A stretch of 64,000 bases of DNA from Patiria pectinifera (GCA_029964075.1 CM057135.1:9326863-9390862); one strand, 5' to 3'. Shown: positions 52,094 to 63,559, counted from the stretch's first letter. Notes: generated by a model not told the origin, from the letters alone. Translations and numbers: made by a program.

Positions 52094-52737
52094 CTCATCC
52101 AAAGATATATTCTTCTTTGTCTTTCGTTTTAGCCGTTTCATCACTGGGTACTGTTCCGATTTGTCTCCATCTTCACTTGATGAATTCTTCGGGAAGGTCT
52201 GCTTGCTGCACAAGAAAAATTGTAACATTCCCCTTTTCGTTTCGTCGTAGAGGAGTGCCACAGTTTTGCATTGGTATCTCGCAAATCTTCCTCGAATTCG
52301 AAATCTTGGATTTGTCCCTTTCTGTTCTTTCCCTTTGGAAAGAAGCGTGTTTTTGCTTCTTCCCTGAGGCTGGCAACTGTTGTCTGTGTTTGCACGTTCA
52401 ATGCCAATGTACCACCACCCATTGGTGTACGAACTTGCTTATATCCATGCGCCTTGAAATCGTAATTCAGCCATCCCAGCTCTATGCGCCTGTTCCCCTT
52501 TTCCGCACTCTTGTTGCTGTGCCTTGATGTTCGTGATGCATTACTCGGTTTGCCTTTCAGTCTGTCCATTAGCGACGTTCGTTTGGACTCTTTTTCACCA
52601 TGCTCTTCATCAGTGCAAGGCAGGCTTTCAGCACATTGACGCTTGGAAAAAGCAAACACCGCTACACGGTCTTCATACTTTGGGAGGTACTTCGCCAATT
52701 CCTCGTCCTTCATTACTAAGATGACGCTACAGTCAAT
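52094..52737 (-). CDS. N-terminal exon 2 of the HECT gene
   Basis: Acceptor AACCTAG at 52738, donor GTACAG at 52093. It encodes DCSVILVMKDEELAKYLPKY (second half of the SAM-like domain), EDRVAVFAFSKRQ, RRIELGWLNYDFKAHGYKQV, RTPMGGGTLALNVQTQTTVA and FFPKGKNRKGQIQDFEFEED. In a shifted frame after about 52265 it reads TKRGMLQFFLCSKQTF and RLKRKTKKNISLDE. One frameshift lies near 52262. Confidence 0.7.
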
Positions 52738-52879
52738 CTAGGTTTAAACATGTTTAAAATGTGCATCGGTAACTTTATAACATTGTAAAAAAAAAAACGT
52801 CGTGGTAAAACTCGAAACATTATGATTTTTGAACACCTGGGTCTAATAGTTCCCAGAACAGCCACTAGGTGATTGTTAC

Positions 52880-52976
52880 CTTTTCTTCTTCTATCTTTTT
52901 TTATGTTATCCTCTGGGATACTTTGTGACACTAAAAATGCTCTGAGCTCATCCATACTGAAACCTGTATTGTACAA
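52880..52976 (-). CDS. N-terminal exon 1 of the HECT gene (SAM-like)
   Basis: Reads GFSMDELRAFLVSQSIPEDN followed by a run of seven A and a donor GTAACA at 52879. The run of A puts the last codons one base out of phase with a Glu-rich ending that would fit the family, a likely homopolymer error or mutation. The upstream limit is open. Confidence 0.6.
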
Positions 52977-52999
52977 AGATAGAAATAAAATGCACTATG

Positions 53000-53071
53000 T
53001 TTTTAACAGAACTACAATAGTATCCCGTATCATATATATGATAACCAATACTATTGTAGTTATGTTAAAAA
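53000..53071. repeat. 72-bp fold-back repeat
   Basis: TTTTTAACA...ACTACAATAGTAT and ATACTATTGTAGT...TGTTAAAAA are inverted around a short centre that contains ATCATATATATGAT. It is like a very small MITE. Confidence 0.8.
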
Positions 53072-53656
53072 TGAATAAGACGTCACAAAAACTATGCAAA
53101 TGCCATCCATAGTTTGGATAGTTTATTCTGCCGGTGGCCTTAAACATGGATGGCTCTATAATAGCCAAATGTTCAATATTTCCAACCACGTTCATGACGT
53201 TTACATCAGTAAACACTACATTTCTTCACGAGGGCAACAGACATGTTGACATAAATTACAAATTGGATGGTGGAAAGGTTAATCCCTACACAAGTACAGT
53301 TTCAATTGGTTAATCTGCAGTGGTAAGGATGAAAGAAAAGATAATTTGCGGTGATTCAGAACTATACAAAATGATCCGGAAGTAAGAAAATACAAGTACA
53401 TGTATTGTTAATTTGAGGGCACACTTGCGTCTCCCTACAGCAAGCTGTTACACAAAAATCACATGGACAACAACGTAAAGAAATCGCACAATACAATTAC
53501 AAGTAGTTAAACTATTCCCGGCACGTTCTCTACAAACCTTACGTTACACTGGCACGACACTAGGTCTGTGTAAACAATTCAGCATTTCTCACACTTTACT
53601 CTAATTCTCTCTCCGTGCTCTATAAAGGGCTAGTCAACGTGATCTCGATCAGAAGC

Positions 53657-54290
53657 TTTCCGGTGTCACGGTCTCACTTCTCCGGCGTGCTAGCTTCTCC
53701 GCAGAGGGAAATTTCGCCTAAACACGCATGCGCAAGTTGCGCAGTAGTGTACATTTCGCCAACTTTATTGTGTGCCGAGTCCTTTTGGGTTGTACGGGTG
53801 CACGTGAGATCTTTGGATATTTTTATGTACAAATGTATACGATACAAGGTACCAGTCGAATCCAGAATTTTCGTGGCTTTCGGAACTCCCAATACACACT
53901 GTACATGTAAAGATGTGAATGATACACATGGTTGCAAAAATATAGACAACCACGAACGAGCAAGGAACACAGACCTTTCACAGACCAAGGAGCCATGCAC
54001 AGACTAAGGAGTTCGTTCTTCCATACACACACGTACACACGCTGTTGCAAGACCATGGAATGACCCAGGCAAAATACTCCAGTCCTCTTTAAGCTTGACC
54101 CACAGGAAGTGTTACATAACACATTCTTGGGTGGACTTGGTAGAATCCATAGCACCGCCCAAGGAAAAGTAAGCACAGCGGACACATGAGCATGTATCGT
54201 GCTCATGTAACGTGCACAGTGCACAATTATCCGCCGCATTCACCCGGATAATCCAGCACGCCGGAGAAGCGAGACCGTGACACCGGGAAA
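53657..54290. mobile_element. MITE-like element with 35-bp inverted ends
   Basis: TTTCCGGTGTCACGGTCTC (53657 onward, to GGCGTGCT at 53691) is matched inverted at 54255-54290 with about two differences. The interior of about 565 bp has no recognised gene, although several short frames are open. No target duplication was identified. Confidence 0.65.
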
Positions 54291-54297
54291 CCCCCAT

Positions 54298-54360
54298 TTA
54301 TGTCGTGCGCACGACATAATTATGTCGTGCGTTCGACATATATCTCGTGCGCACGAGATA
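54298..54360. repeat. Cluster of three palindromes built on TCGTGCGCACGA
   Basis: A 22-bp perfect palindrome at 54298-54319, an imperfect one at 54321-54340 (TATGTCG...CGACATA), and a 20-bp perfect one at 54341-54360 (TATCTCGTGCGCACGAGATA). It stands between the 53.66-54.29 kb element and the repeat field. Confidence 0.9.
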
Positions 54361-54396
54361 AAAAAAAAATATTGTATGTTCCCTTAGGGGCTCCGT

Positions 54397-54690
54397 AGAG
54401 AGGAGTAAAACTTGTTGATATTTTTTTGGGGGACTTGATGCTCAATATAAAAAGGAATAATGCGGTCGGGCGAGAGGAGTACAACTTGTTAATATACTTG
54501 TGGGACTAAACTGGATGCTCAAGATAAAAACAAAAAATAACACGGTCGGGCGAGAGGAGTAAAACTTGCTAATATTTTTTGGGGACAGTATGCTCAATAT
54601 AAAAAGAAATCATGTGGTCGGGCGAGAGGGGTACAACTTGTTCATATTTTGGGGGACTGTATGCTCAAAATAAAAACAAACTAGACGGAC
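54397..54690. repeat. Four tandem copies of a 73-81 bp repeat
   Basis: AGAGAGGAGTAAAACTTGTT-type words begin at about 54397, 54471, 54552 and 54624. Each copy ends with ATGCTCAATATAAAAA...CGGTCGGGCG. One to two further copies flank the far side of the repeat field at 60210-60305. Confidence 0.85.
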
Positions 54691-54699
54691 GTTGTGTTT

Positions 54700-55845
54700 G
54701 TAGGTAAACAAACACCGAGCTGTTTCGGTGTTTTTTCTGTCTTTGAATGAAAAAGATTGACGTGGCCATCGGCGGCTATCAAACCCAGAACCTTTGTGTG
54801 GGGATTCCAAGTTTTTGCCGTGTGTGCCAAGTGTGTGAAGTCGATTTATGTCACACGTCCTAAATCCACGTGGTTCAATGTGTGCGCAGTCCTCTTTTCT
54901 TTGCGTTTGGGAATGGGTGCGCGCGCAAAGCGTACATGTAGGTGGGTGATTCCATAAATTTAGGGTCCAATTTTGGTGTCCGAGTTACATCTGACTTGTG
55001 TAAGATTTTGTAATTCAGGACACATGTCTCTGATTCTAAGAGTGATAATGTAAAGCAAACTACCTGGTAAACAAATGAAAAATAGTGTGAAGTCATTTTT
55101 ATTGACACTTATATGGCAAATTAACAGGTCCGGTGTAACAGGGACACCAAAAATGTCACACTTTTGGACCCCTTATTTATGGACATACCCAGGTGCGCAG
55201 ATGATGATAGCGGGTTGAGGATAGATTTAGGAAAGTGTCAAAGTGTACCTGTATTTGGCAACTTATTTCTGGTGTCTATATTTGAAGTAGGAAAAACGAA
55301 ATGTGTTCAACTATGTTGGGAGTGAAAATACCAATAGTACTGAGCAGACGAGAAGGGAATTCAATTTAATGACGTCTTTGAAAGAATTCCATAAACGGAC
55401 TCCAGTTATTTTCCTATATATGACTTGAAAAGTACCAAAAGTTGTAAATCTGACGAAGAAACAGAAATTTAGGAGGGGAAAAAATCAAGATTTTCTTTAA
55501 AAATACTTTGACGTTTCCTGTCATGGCCCATAGAGGTGGAGGCTTATATGGAATTCTTTCCAGTGTTCCTAACGTGGCGCACTTGAACAAATCCCCAAAA
55601 ATCCCACATTAACATTTAAGAAATTCTTTAAAGTTGTTAACTGCTGATAAATCATGATTATCCCAACTCACATACCCAACTACAAGTTCGTCACATTTAC
55701 GTATGTAAGCCGCATAATCTGTGGCATCATGACTGTACCGCGTAGAGTGCGTGGGGACCTGGCCAGCTGTAGAGCGGCAAGGCATGCACGCGCACGCTGT
55801 CAAAATGTCAAGTTGGATAACGGTCGAGTTGTCCGACCCCATGGG
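54700..55845. other. Non-coding stretch, nothing recognised
   Basis: It contains ACCGAGCTGTTTCGGTG near 54712-54730, a word that recurs in the satellite field. No gene family is visible in short frames on either strand. Confidence 0.4.
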
Positions 55846-55851
55846 TACAAA

Positions 55852-56058
55852 GCCTATGGAGAAAACAACGTGCACAATGCCTATGGAGAAAAGAACGTGT
55901 ACAAACCCTATGGAGAAAAGAACGTGTACAAACCCTATGGAGAAAGGAACGTGTACAAACCCTATGGAGAAAAGAACGTGTACAAAACCTATGGAGAAAA
56001 GAACGTGTACAAACCGTATGGAGAAAAGAACGTGTACAAACCCTATGGACAAAAAATG
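55852..56058. repeat. 27-bp tandem repeat, about 8 copies
   Basis: The unit CCTATGGAGAAAAGAACGTG (plus TACAAAC) is repeated about eight times with 1-2 changes per copy. Since 27 is divisible by three, frames stay open on both strands (YGEKNVYKP on plus; FSIGFVHVL on minus). The unit's words reappear singly inside each 171-bp satellite unit, so it is an expansion of part of that satellite. Confidence 0.95.
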
Positions 56059-56079
56059 CACCTTTAATGTTACGTAACT

Positions 56080-59000
56080 TGACACTTGATGACGTCATGA
56101 TTACGAATTTCTTCTAGGACCATCTGTGGATGGTGGTCTAAGTGTGTGCCAAGTATGAGGTTGATGCAATTTAAGAAGTGCCAAAGTGCCCTTGCAGAAC
56201 AAAAAACGTGTACAAACCCTATGGAGAAGAGTCTGAAAGAGAACTAAAAATGTGTTTGTGGACAAACACAAGCTGTTTCGGATATTTGAAATATCTGTGC
56301 ACGTGATGAACACTTGATGAAGTCACTTCGAATGTCATCTGCCAAGAGAAAAGTCAATCAGACATATGGTGCCAAAGTATGAATTGAAGAAAAACGTGTA
56401 CAAAACCTATGGGGGAAAATGCATCTTTAATGTGAAGTAACCTTACACCTGATAATGTCACGATCACGAATTTCTTCTGGGACCATCTGTGGGTGATGGT
56501 CTAAGTGTGTGCCAAGTCTAAAGTACATCAAATTTACGAAAGTGCCAAACTAGAGTGTTTTAAATCGTGTACAAATTATATGGGGAAAATGCATCTTTAA
56601 TGTGACGTAACCTGACACCTGATGACGTCACGGTCACGAATTTCGTCTAGGACCATCTGTGGGTGGTGGTCTAAGTATGTATCAAGTCTGAGGTCGATCA
56701 AATTTACGAGAAGGCCAAAGTAGAGTGTTTTAAAATGTGTACAAAACATATGGGAAAAATGCATCTTTAATGTGACGTAACCCGACACCTGATGACGTCA
56801 CGATCACGAATTTCTTCTAGGACCATCCGTGGGTGGTGGTCTAAGTATGTATCAAGTCTGAGATCGATCGGATTTACGAAAAGGCCAAAGTGGAGTGTTT
56901 TAAAACGTGTACAAAACATATGGGGAAAAGTGCATCTTTAATGTGACGGTACCCGACACCTGATGACGTCACGATCACGAATTTCTTCTAGGACCATCTG
57001 TGGGTGGTGGTCTAAGTGTGTGCCACGTCAGAAGTCGATCAGATTTCTGAAAGTGCCAAAGTGTATGGGTAGAAGAAACTTGTGCTAAACCTATGGAGAA
57101 AAAGTCTAAAAAAGGAGAAAAAAAATAAGATGTGTTTGTGGACAAACACAAGCTGCTTCGGCTATTTTTTATGTGACAAGGACATGAGAAGATGACTTCA
57201 ATTAGTGCATGTAAAATTTCAACGCAATCGGTCGAATACTTGCAGAGATAAAAGGCCTGAAATGATGCACTGTTAGGGTGCCCCCACAAGAGAGCTGATG
57301 ACGTAATCACGACTTATGATGCACTGTTAGGGCGCCCCACAAGACAACTGATGACGTAATCACGACTTAACCTATACGTTCCACATATAGGACATTCCAG
57401 TATGCAAGGTTAGGGCGCCCTCATATGACGACCACGGAAGGGATGATGACGCCACTTACATTTTCACACATAGCACTTCCCAATATGAGGGCAAAGAGAG
57501 TTTCAACCCAATCGGACCCATGCTTACAAAGATATAGGGCGGCAAATGATGCCATGGTAGGGTGCCCTCACAGGACGACCGATGATGTACTCTTGACTTC
57601 ACCTATATTCAGGTGTATAACTAATCCAAGTTTGTATGAATGCAAAGTTTCAACCCAATCGGACGCATACATGTAATTGTGGAGATATTAGGCTAAAAAT
57701 GATGCAAAGTGAGAGCGCCCTCACATGACAGCTAAGGACATCACGATGATTTCGGCTATATTATCAAATACATGTATAACAGATCCCAATATGAGAGAAT
57801 GCCAAGTTTCAATCCAATCGGACCCATACATGCAGAGATATGGGGCTGCACATCATGTAAAGTTAGGGCGCCCTCACATGAGAACCGATGATGTCACAAT
57901 GACGGCACTTATATTTTCATAGGAAAGACACCCCTATGTGAGGGCATGCAAAGTTTCAACGCAATCGGACCTATACATGCAAAGCTACAGGGCTGCAAAG
58001 AATACAAAGCTAGGGCGCCCTTACATGACACCTGATGACGTTAAAATGACAACAACCTTCTAAGACCATCTGGGGCTGGTGATATGTGTGTCTGCCAAGT
58101 CTGAAGTCAATCAGATCTATGAAAGTGCCAAAAATGTACTAATTGAAGGAAAACGTGTACAAAACCTATGGATAATCGAACATCTTAGTTCTGTAGATAT
58201 AACCAATAAAGGAATTAAATGACCCTTTAAGGGACTTCACATGACATTTGTTGATGATGTCAAAATAACACATCCATGTCAATATGTATACCAAGTTTTA
58301 CCCCAATCAGACTTGTACTTCCGAAGTTCAGTTTGAAGAAAAACGTGTACAAAACCAATAGGGAAATAATGCATCTTTAATGTGATGTAACCTGACACCT
58401 CATGATGCCACGATGACGAATTTCTTCCAGGACCATCTATGGGTAGTGGTCTAAGTGTGTACCAAGTATATAGTCGATCAAATTTACGAAAGTGCCAAAG
58501 TGGAGCGTTTTAAAACGTGTACAAAACCTATGGGGAAAATGTGCATCTTTAATGTGAAGTAACGTAATACCTGATGACGTCACGATCACGAATTTCTTAA
58601 AGGACCATGTGTGGGTGATGGTATAGGTGTGTACCAAGTGTAACGTCGATCGGATTTACGAAAGTGCCGAAATTGAGTGTTTTAAAACATGTACAAACCC
58701 TATGGGGAAAAATACATATTTAATGTGACGTAACCTGACACTTGATGACGTCACGATCACGAATTTCTTCGAGGACCATCTGTGGGTGATGGTCTAAGTA
58801 TGTATCAAGTCGGGGGTTGATCAGATTTACGAAGAGGCCAAAGTGGAGTGTTTTAAAACGTGTACAAAACATATGGGGAAAATGCATCTTTAATGTAACG
58901 TAACCCGACACCTGATAACGTCATGGTGACGAATTTCTTTTGGAACCATCTGTGGGTGGTGGTCTAAGTATGTATCAAGTCTGAGGTTGATCTGACTTAG

Positions 59001-60130
59001 GAAGAGGCCAAAGTGGAGTGTTTTAAAACGTGTTCAAAACATATGGGGAAAAATGCATCTTTAATGTGACGTAACCCAACACCTGATGACGTCACGGTCA
59101 CGAATTTCTTCTAGGACCATCTGTGGGTGGTGGTCTAAGTATGTACCAAGTCTGAAATCGATCGGATTTGAAAAAGTGGCAAAGTGGCCTGCCAGAAGAA
59201 ACATGTGTTAAATCTATGGAGAAAAAGTCTGAAAAAGGAGAGAAAAAAAGAAAAGAAAAAGAAACAAAACTAGAAATGTGTTTGCGGACAAACACAAGCT
59301 GTTTCGGATATTTGAAATACTCTGTGCACGTGATAAACACTTGATGAAGTCACTTCAAATGTCATCTGCCAAGTGAAAAGGCAATCAGACATACATGTAT
59401 AGTGCCAAAGTATGATTTGAAGAAACACGTGTACAAAACCTATGGGGAAATGCATCTTTAATGTGAAGTAACCTTACACCTAATGATGTCACGATCACGA
59501 ATTTCTTCTTGGACCATCTGTGGGTGGTAGTCTAAGGGTGTACCAAGTCTAACGTTGATCGGATTTACGAAAGTGCCAAAGTAGAATGTTTAAAACGTGT
59601 ACAAACCCTAGGGTGAAAAATGCATCTTTAATGTGATGTAAACCAACACCTGATGACGTCACGATCACAAATTTCTTCTAGGACCATCTGTGGGTGATGG
59701 TCTAAGTGTAATGCAAATCTAAAGTCCATCGGATTTACGAAAGTGCCAAAGTGGAGTGTTTTAAAACGTGTACAAAACATATGGGGAAAACTGCATCTTT
59801 AATGCAACGTAACCCGACACCTGATGACGTCACGTTCACGAATTTCTTCTAGGACCATCTGTGGCTGGTGGTCTAAGTATGTATCAAGTCTGAGGTCGAT
59901 CGGATTTACGAAGAGGCCAAACTGGAGTGTTTTAAAACGTGTACAAAACATATGGGGAAAAATGCATCTTTAATGTGACGTAACCTGACACCTGATGACG
60001 TCACGATCACAAATTTCTTCTAGGACCATCTGTGGGTGGTGGTCTAAGTATGTACCAAGTCTGAAATCAATCGGATTTAAAAAAGTGGCAAAGTGGACTG
60101 GTGGAAGAAACGTTTGTTAAACCTATGGAG
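56080..60130. repeat. 171-bp satellite with CRE-like TGACGTCA, about 14 units
   Basis: The word GATGACGTCA (or a variant) stands at 56087, 56452, 56621, 56791, 56962, 58401, 58573, 58744, 58914, 59085, 59482, 59652, 59823 and 59994. The spacing is 169-172 bp in uninterrupted runs. Each unit also has ATGCATCTTTAATGTGACGT, CACGAATTTCTTCTAGGACC and ATCTGTGGGTGGTGGTCTAA. Longer spacers holding GTGTTTGTGGACAAACAC and AAGCTGTTTCGG interrupt at about 56200, 57080 and 59180, giving a higher-order pattern. Confidence 0.9.
57245..58050. repeat. Second satellite, about 150-bp period, embedded in the 171-bp array
   Basis: GGGCGCCCTCACATGA-type words recur at about 57277, 57330, 57412, 57561, 57712, 57866 and 58012, the later ones 146-154 bp apart. 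Each is followed by GATGATGTCA/GATGACGTAA and preceded by AGTTTCAACCCAATCGGACC and a GCAGAGATATAGGG-type word. Confidence 0.85.
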
Positions 60131-60139
60131 AAAAAGTCT

Positions 60140-60310
60140 GAAAAAGGAGGAAGAAAAAAAAAAAAAAAAAAAATCTTAACGAAAACAAGAGCTGTTTCGG
60201 TGAGTCACCGAACTTGTTAATATTTTTAGGGGACTTGTTAATATTTTTAAGGGACTGCATGCTCAATATAAAAAGAAATAATGCGGTCGGGCGGAGGAAT
60301 AAAACTCAGG
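60140..60310. repeat. Right border of the repeat field
   Basis: A poly-A run (60146-60172), AGAGCTGTTTCGGTG, then copies of ACTTGTTAATATTTTTAGGGG and GCATGCTCAATATAAAAAG...CGGTCGGGCG. These words are the same as in the four repeats at 54.40-54.69 kb, so the satellite field is bracketed by the same repeat. Confidence 0.8.
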
Positions 60311-61590
60311 ATTTTTAATAGTCAGTGTAGCACTTGGAAAAGGCGCAGTCCGCGCCGAGCATTGGTCTTGGCAAAGCGGCCTGCGGCATATGGATACCAT
60401 AATACACCAATTATCTGTGCACCGTGTACTGACACACTGAGTTTTTGCCGAAGTTGTTAACGCCTGTCGAAGAAAACTGGAGGGTAGAATGTTTAAATAC
60501 AGAGAACCCTGCACCCCCCCCCCTTTATTTGAGTTCCTTTAAAATGTTTAGAGAAATTTCTAAACGGATACGACTATTTTTCGTTTGGACGTGTACACGT
60601 GTAAACGTCCCATCCTTCATGCCAATTGTCAGACGACTTTGCAGTAGTCCAGAAGTTATGAAAAAACACGTACCGTCACAGGTGGTTGTGTGTGTGCTAA
60701 TGATGTTCCAGCCTGTGTAGGGAAAGCTGTCCCCCGCGTGGTTTCTTTTATGAACTCGTAACGAAGTACACGTCCAGTAGGTGTCAACAACTGAAAATGC
60801 AGCAGTAGTAGTGACGATAATGATGATAACGAAACGATGAATATTCCCACCGAAACGTAACTTTTCCCATAGCCTTTACCTCAACAAACTTGGTTTTAAT
60901 TAATGTTCTGGATCTAGTTAAGTCTCCGCGCAAAAGCGTACGCTACCATGAATTTGCACTGCGAATTCGCAAACGTGGAACGCAGTCATTTGCAACTCAG
61001 GCGAACTTCGCAACGAATGTCTCGTGACGGCAAATTCGCATTGCTTTTGCTTTTTTTTTCACATGAAGTCTTAATGTAATACGCCCAACGGCAATTTTGC
61101 CTATGAATTCAAAGGATTTAGTTGGAGTGGAAAAAAAGGAATAAAGCTAGCTCAGAGTGCACGGATAACTAAAACTCTAGTGTAGCCCAAGATTTGCTAT
61201 GCTGATCTGAATAACACTAGTGATCTGAGGCCTAATTTGCATTCATTTCGTGGTGCCAAGTTGTGCGAGATTACATATAATTTTGCAAGGATTTGATGCA
61301 TTCTTGGTCTCCCATGCAGTATTACAGGTCGATAGATCAAATTAAAATGTATATAAGCAATAACACGAACACTTTGAACTCGCGCTTACCTCGCACATGA
61401 AACCATCGTTGACCTCTACTACGAATGGTTCTCCCGGTGTGCCATCCTCACGTACACTTAGCACCGAGTCTCCTCTTTGAAGATTGCGAGGTGCTTTCAG
61501 AGACGGCCACTGGTCAACTTTTATTTCTCAGCGAAGTTGTCGACGCTTTTCTGGTGCCCGAACGTTTTCCTTAGCGATACATGATTTAAA
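60311..61590. other. Non-coding stretch, nothing recognised
   Basis: No family resemblance in the short frames. A run of nine C lies near 60515-60524. Confidence 0.35.
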
Positions 61591-61593
61591 GTT

Positions 61594-62470
61594 GTGATTC
61601 GTTTTTGCCAACTATTTTGCCTAGCAGCCAAACGCCGCATGCCGGATCAACGGCGTGGACAGCGTGCCCGACATCCATCTCCAACCTTAGACGAAGACGG
61701 TATGAGACGTCATGAGTTGGCTGTTTTTTTTAATAGGACGTTCATGGCGCGAAAACTTAAAACCAACCTCAGCAAGGTCCAACAAGTGTTCCTTCGTTTT
61801 GAACGAACGTAGTACGGCAGCAAAGTAGAACTGCTCATCGCCCAAAGAGAAGCTGTACACGATGCGCTCTACCCAACTGTGACCGGTGTCTTTGTTGAAC
61901 ATCATAACTGCGTATCCGCGATCCCATACGCAATAACCGGTCGGATGACATCCTCCGGAGAGCCAGTTCCGCCCTCATCCGAGAACGCATCTCCTTCACC
62001 AGACTACAACTCGCCATCCTCGACCAGCAGATCACCGACACGGAAGAGGATCTCCGCTCCACCTTGGAACCAGTCCACTTCGACAGGATTTGTTCTCTCA
62101 CTTCTTCTAGCCGGTTTGTGTTCTCCTCCACGCGTAAGAAACAACTTAGGAAATTCTACCGCCTGGAACGGAATACTCCGACTCCTTTCCACCGTAACCG
62201 TAGCTCGCCAACTGGATCTCCTATATTGTGGCGCGCTCGCCCGTCTATGGATGAGGAATTACACCCACACCAACAAGAGCTGACTATCCCACAAAAATAT
62301 TTACTGACCTTACATGCGCATGAGCGGTTACACGCAAATCAGGGGGGACAACGACACGAACGGAGGATGCAAGTCCTAGGCCTGTCCGTTTGTTGGAAAT
62401 ATACCAACGCTAAAGGAATACCAATTCACGTGGCAAGCAACCTAGAGGTGACCAGGGAACCTCAATAAAC
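61594..62470 (+). other. Possible retroelement coding remnant
   Basis: Frames on the plus strand carry a helix-rich, Arg/Lys/Gln-rich text (LRALIRERISFTRLQLAILD, then STRKKQLRKFYRLER). Such text resembles the N-terminal coiled region upstream of reverse transcriptase in Penelope-like or DIRS-type elements. Frames change several times and no polymerase motif is present. The assignment is weak. Confidence 0.25.
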
Positions 62471-63480
62471 CTCACTACACATGTGTCTCAGAGAACAAGA
62501 AACAACTCTTTATTAGGTCCAATACACAGGCTTAAAGTTCATGAGTGGCCAATAAACCTCGCAGAGCAACGTTCCCCGCTGGTCTAGGTTTATCCTAGAG
62601 CTTAGAACAACCAGCCTAACCAGGCTCTATGTAATTAACCTCGTTGATTAGCTAGAACGATTATCCCACAGTGGCAAGAACCTCACTGTGCACACCCAGT
62701 GCGATCAACAGCAACAAGTTATGAACTGCACACACTGATCAAGACTTTACCAGAGTAATCTTTACATGCAACCTAGCATACAGAAATCACTGGGCTAAGG
62801 TTACGGAGCGCGGTTTATAACCCCGAGGTGACTCCTGGCGACAAAGGTTGACAGGCGACAGGCAACCCAATTCCCGACCAGGGAATACTGCTGCACACAC
62901 CACACGAACCTTAGGTCCCCAGTCACCAGCTCAACGCACAGCCACCCAGGCTAATTTCCCCTTACAACAAAAGGTCTAGCTTGCTAATGATGACTCTTAA
63001 GTCTCCCCATACGCCTTCAACAGCACGCCGCGATGTCCGCACTTCCGATAACAGCAGCGGCGAACATGCACGAGGTTAACTCAGTAATCAGCAATAATTG
63101 CGTTCCGAAGTTCACTCAACAGCGTCTGCAGACGAACTGCCTAAAAATATCTGACTGCGCGCTGTACCCTACGTACGACGTTGGGGAACCAGGCGAGCCA
63201 TGGTAAACTCGCACCAGTCCACCGACTGTTTCGCCACACAGGGCCCGGCAAAGCTTAGGCCGCCTCGGCCTAAACAGCTTAAAAAATACATAATTAGAAA
63301 CAGTGCGGACTACTTGTCCATTATACAAAATAACATACACCCCACACTTGAGGTTTACTTATACAGTAAAAATAGTCCGCGAGTTTCACTAAATAGAAGA
63401 TACATTTAAAACACATAACACCATAAACCTTATTTAAAATACACACATAGCATAACAGCCTAAACCTTGTTCAAAAACCG
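62440..63480 (-). mobile_element. Possible LTR of a retrotransposon (minus orientation)
   Basis: Read on the minus strand, the stretch holds a TATA-like GGTTATAAACCGCG (about 62815), a poly(A)-like CTAATAAAGAGTTG (about 62510) and a purine-rich AAAAGAGAAGAGAAAAT (63488-63505) that could be a polypurine tract at its upstream edge. No TG...CA ends or target duplication were fixed. Confidence 0.3.
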
Positions 63481-63559
63481 GTAGAAAAATATTTTCTCTT
63501 CTCTTTTCTTAATTAGAAGGATCACAAGTTGAAGTAAAGATAATTTTTTTACACCATTG

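Larger units (their letters stand above)
42370..52980 (-). other. Host gene: SAM-like plus G2E3-like HECT ubiquitin-ligase gene (exon-intron model)
   Basis: Minus-strand exons in order from 52.98 to 42.37 kb resemble one invertebrate gene family. It has a SAM-like N-terminal domain, a conserved middle domain (IELGW...KQVRTPMGGGT) and a HECT domain like that of G2/M-phase-specific E3 ubiquitin ligase (G2E3). Exon limits were placed by GT/AG borders and family blocks. The gene is invaded by a LINE and MITEs, and one HECT exon is duplicated. Several exons contain one-base frameshifts, so it is either a pseudogene or affected by sequencing errors. Individual exons are listed separately. Confidence 0.75.

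Noticed and set aside
51917..52261. Separate small gene at 51.9-52.26 kb
   Set aside because: Its conserved part is the shifted-frame end of exon 52094-52737; the rest is intron read-through.
55654..56067. Protein-coding gene with YGEKNVYKP repeats
   Set aside because: Open frames exist on both strands only because the DNA unit is 27 bp; the same words occur in non-coding satellite units.
54397..60310. CRISPR-like array
   Set aside because: The units are near-identical satellites without unique spacers, in a eukaryotic context.
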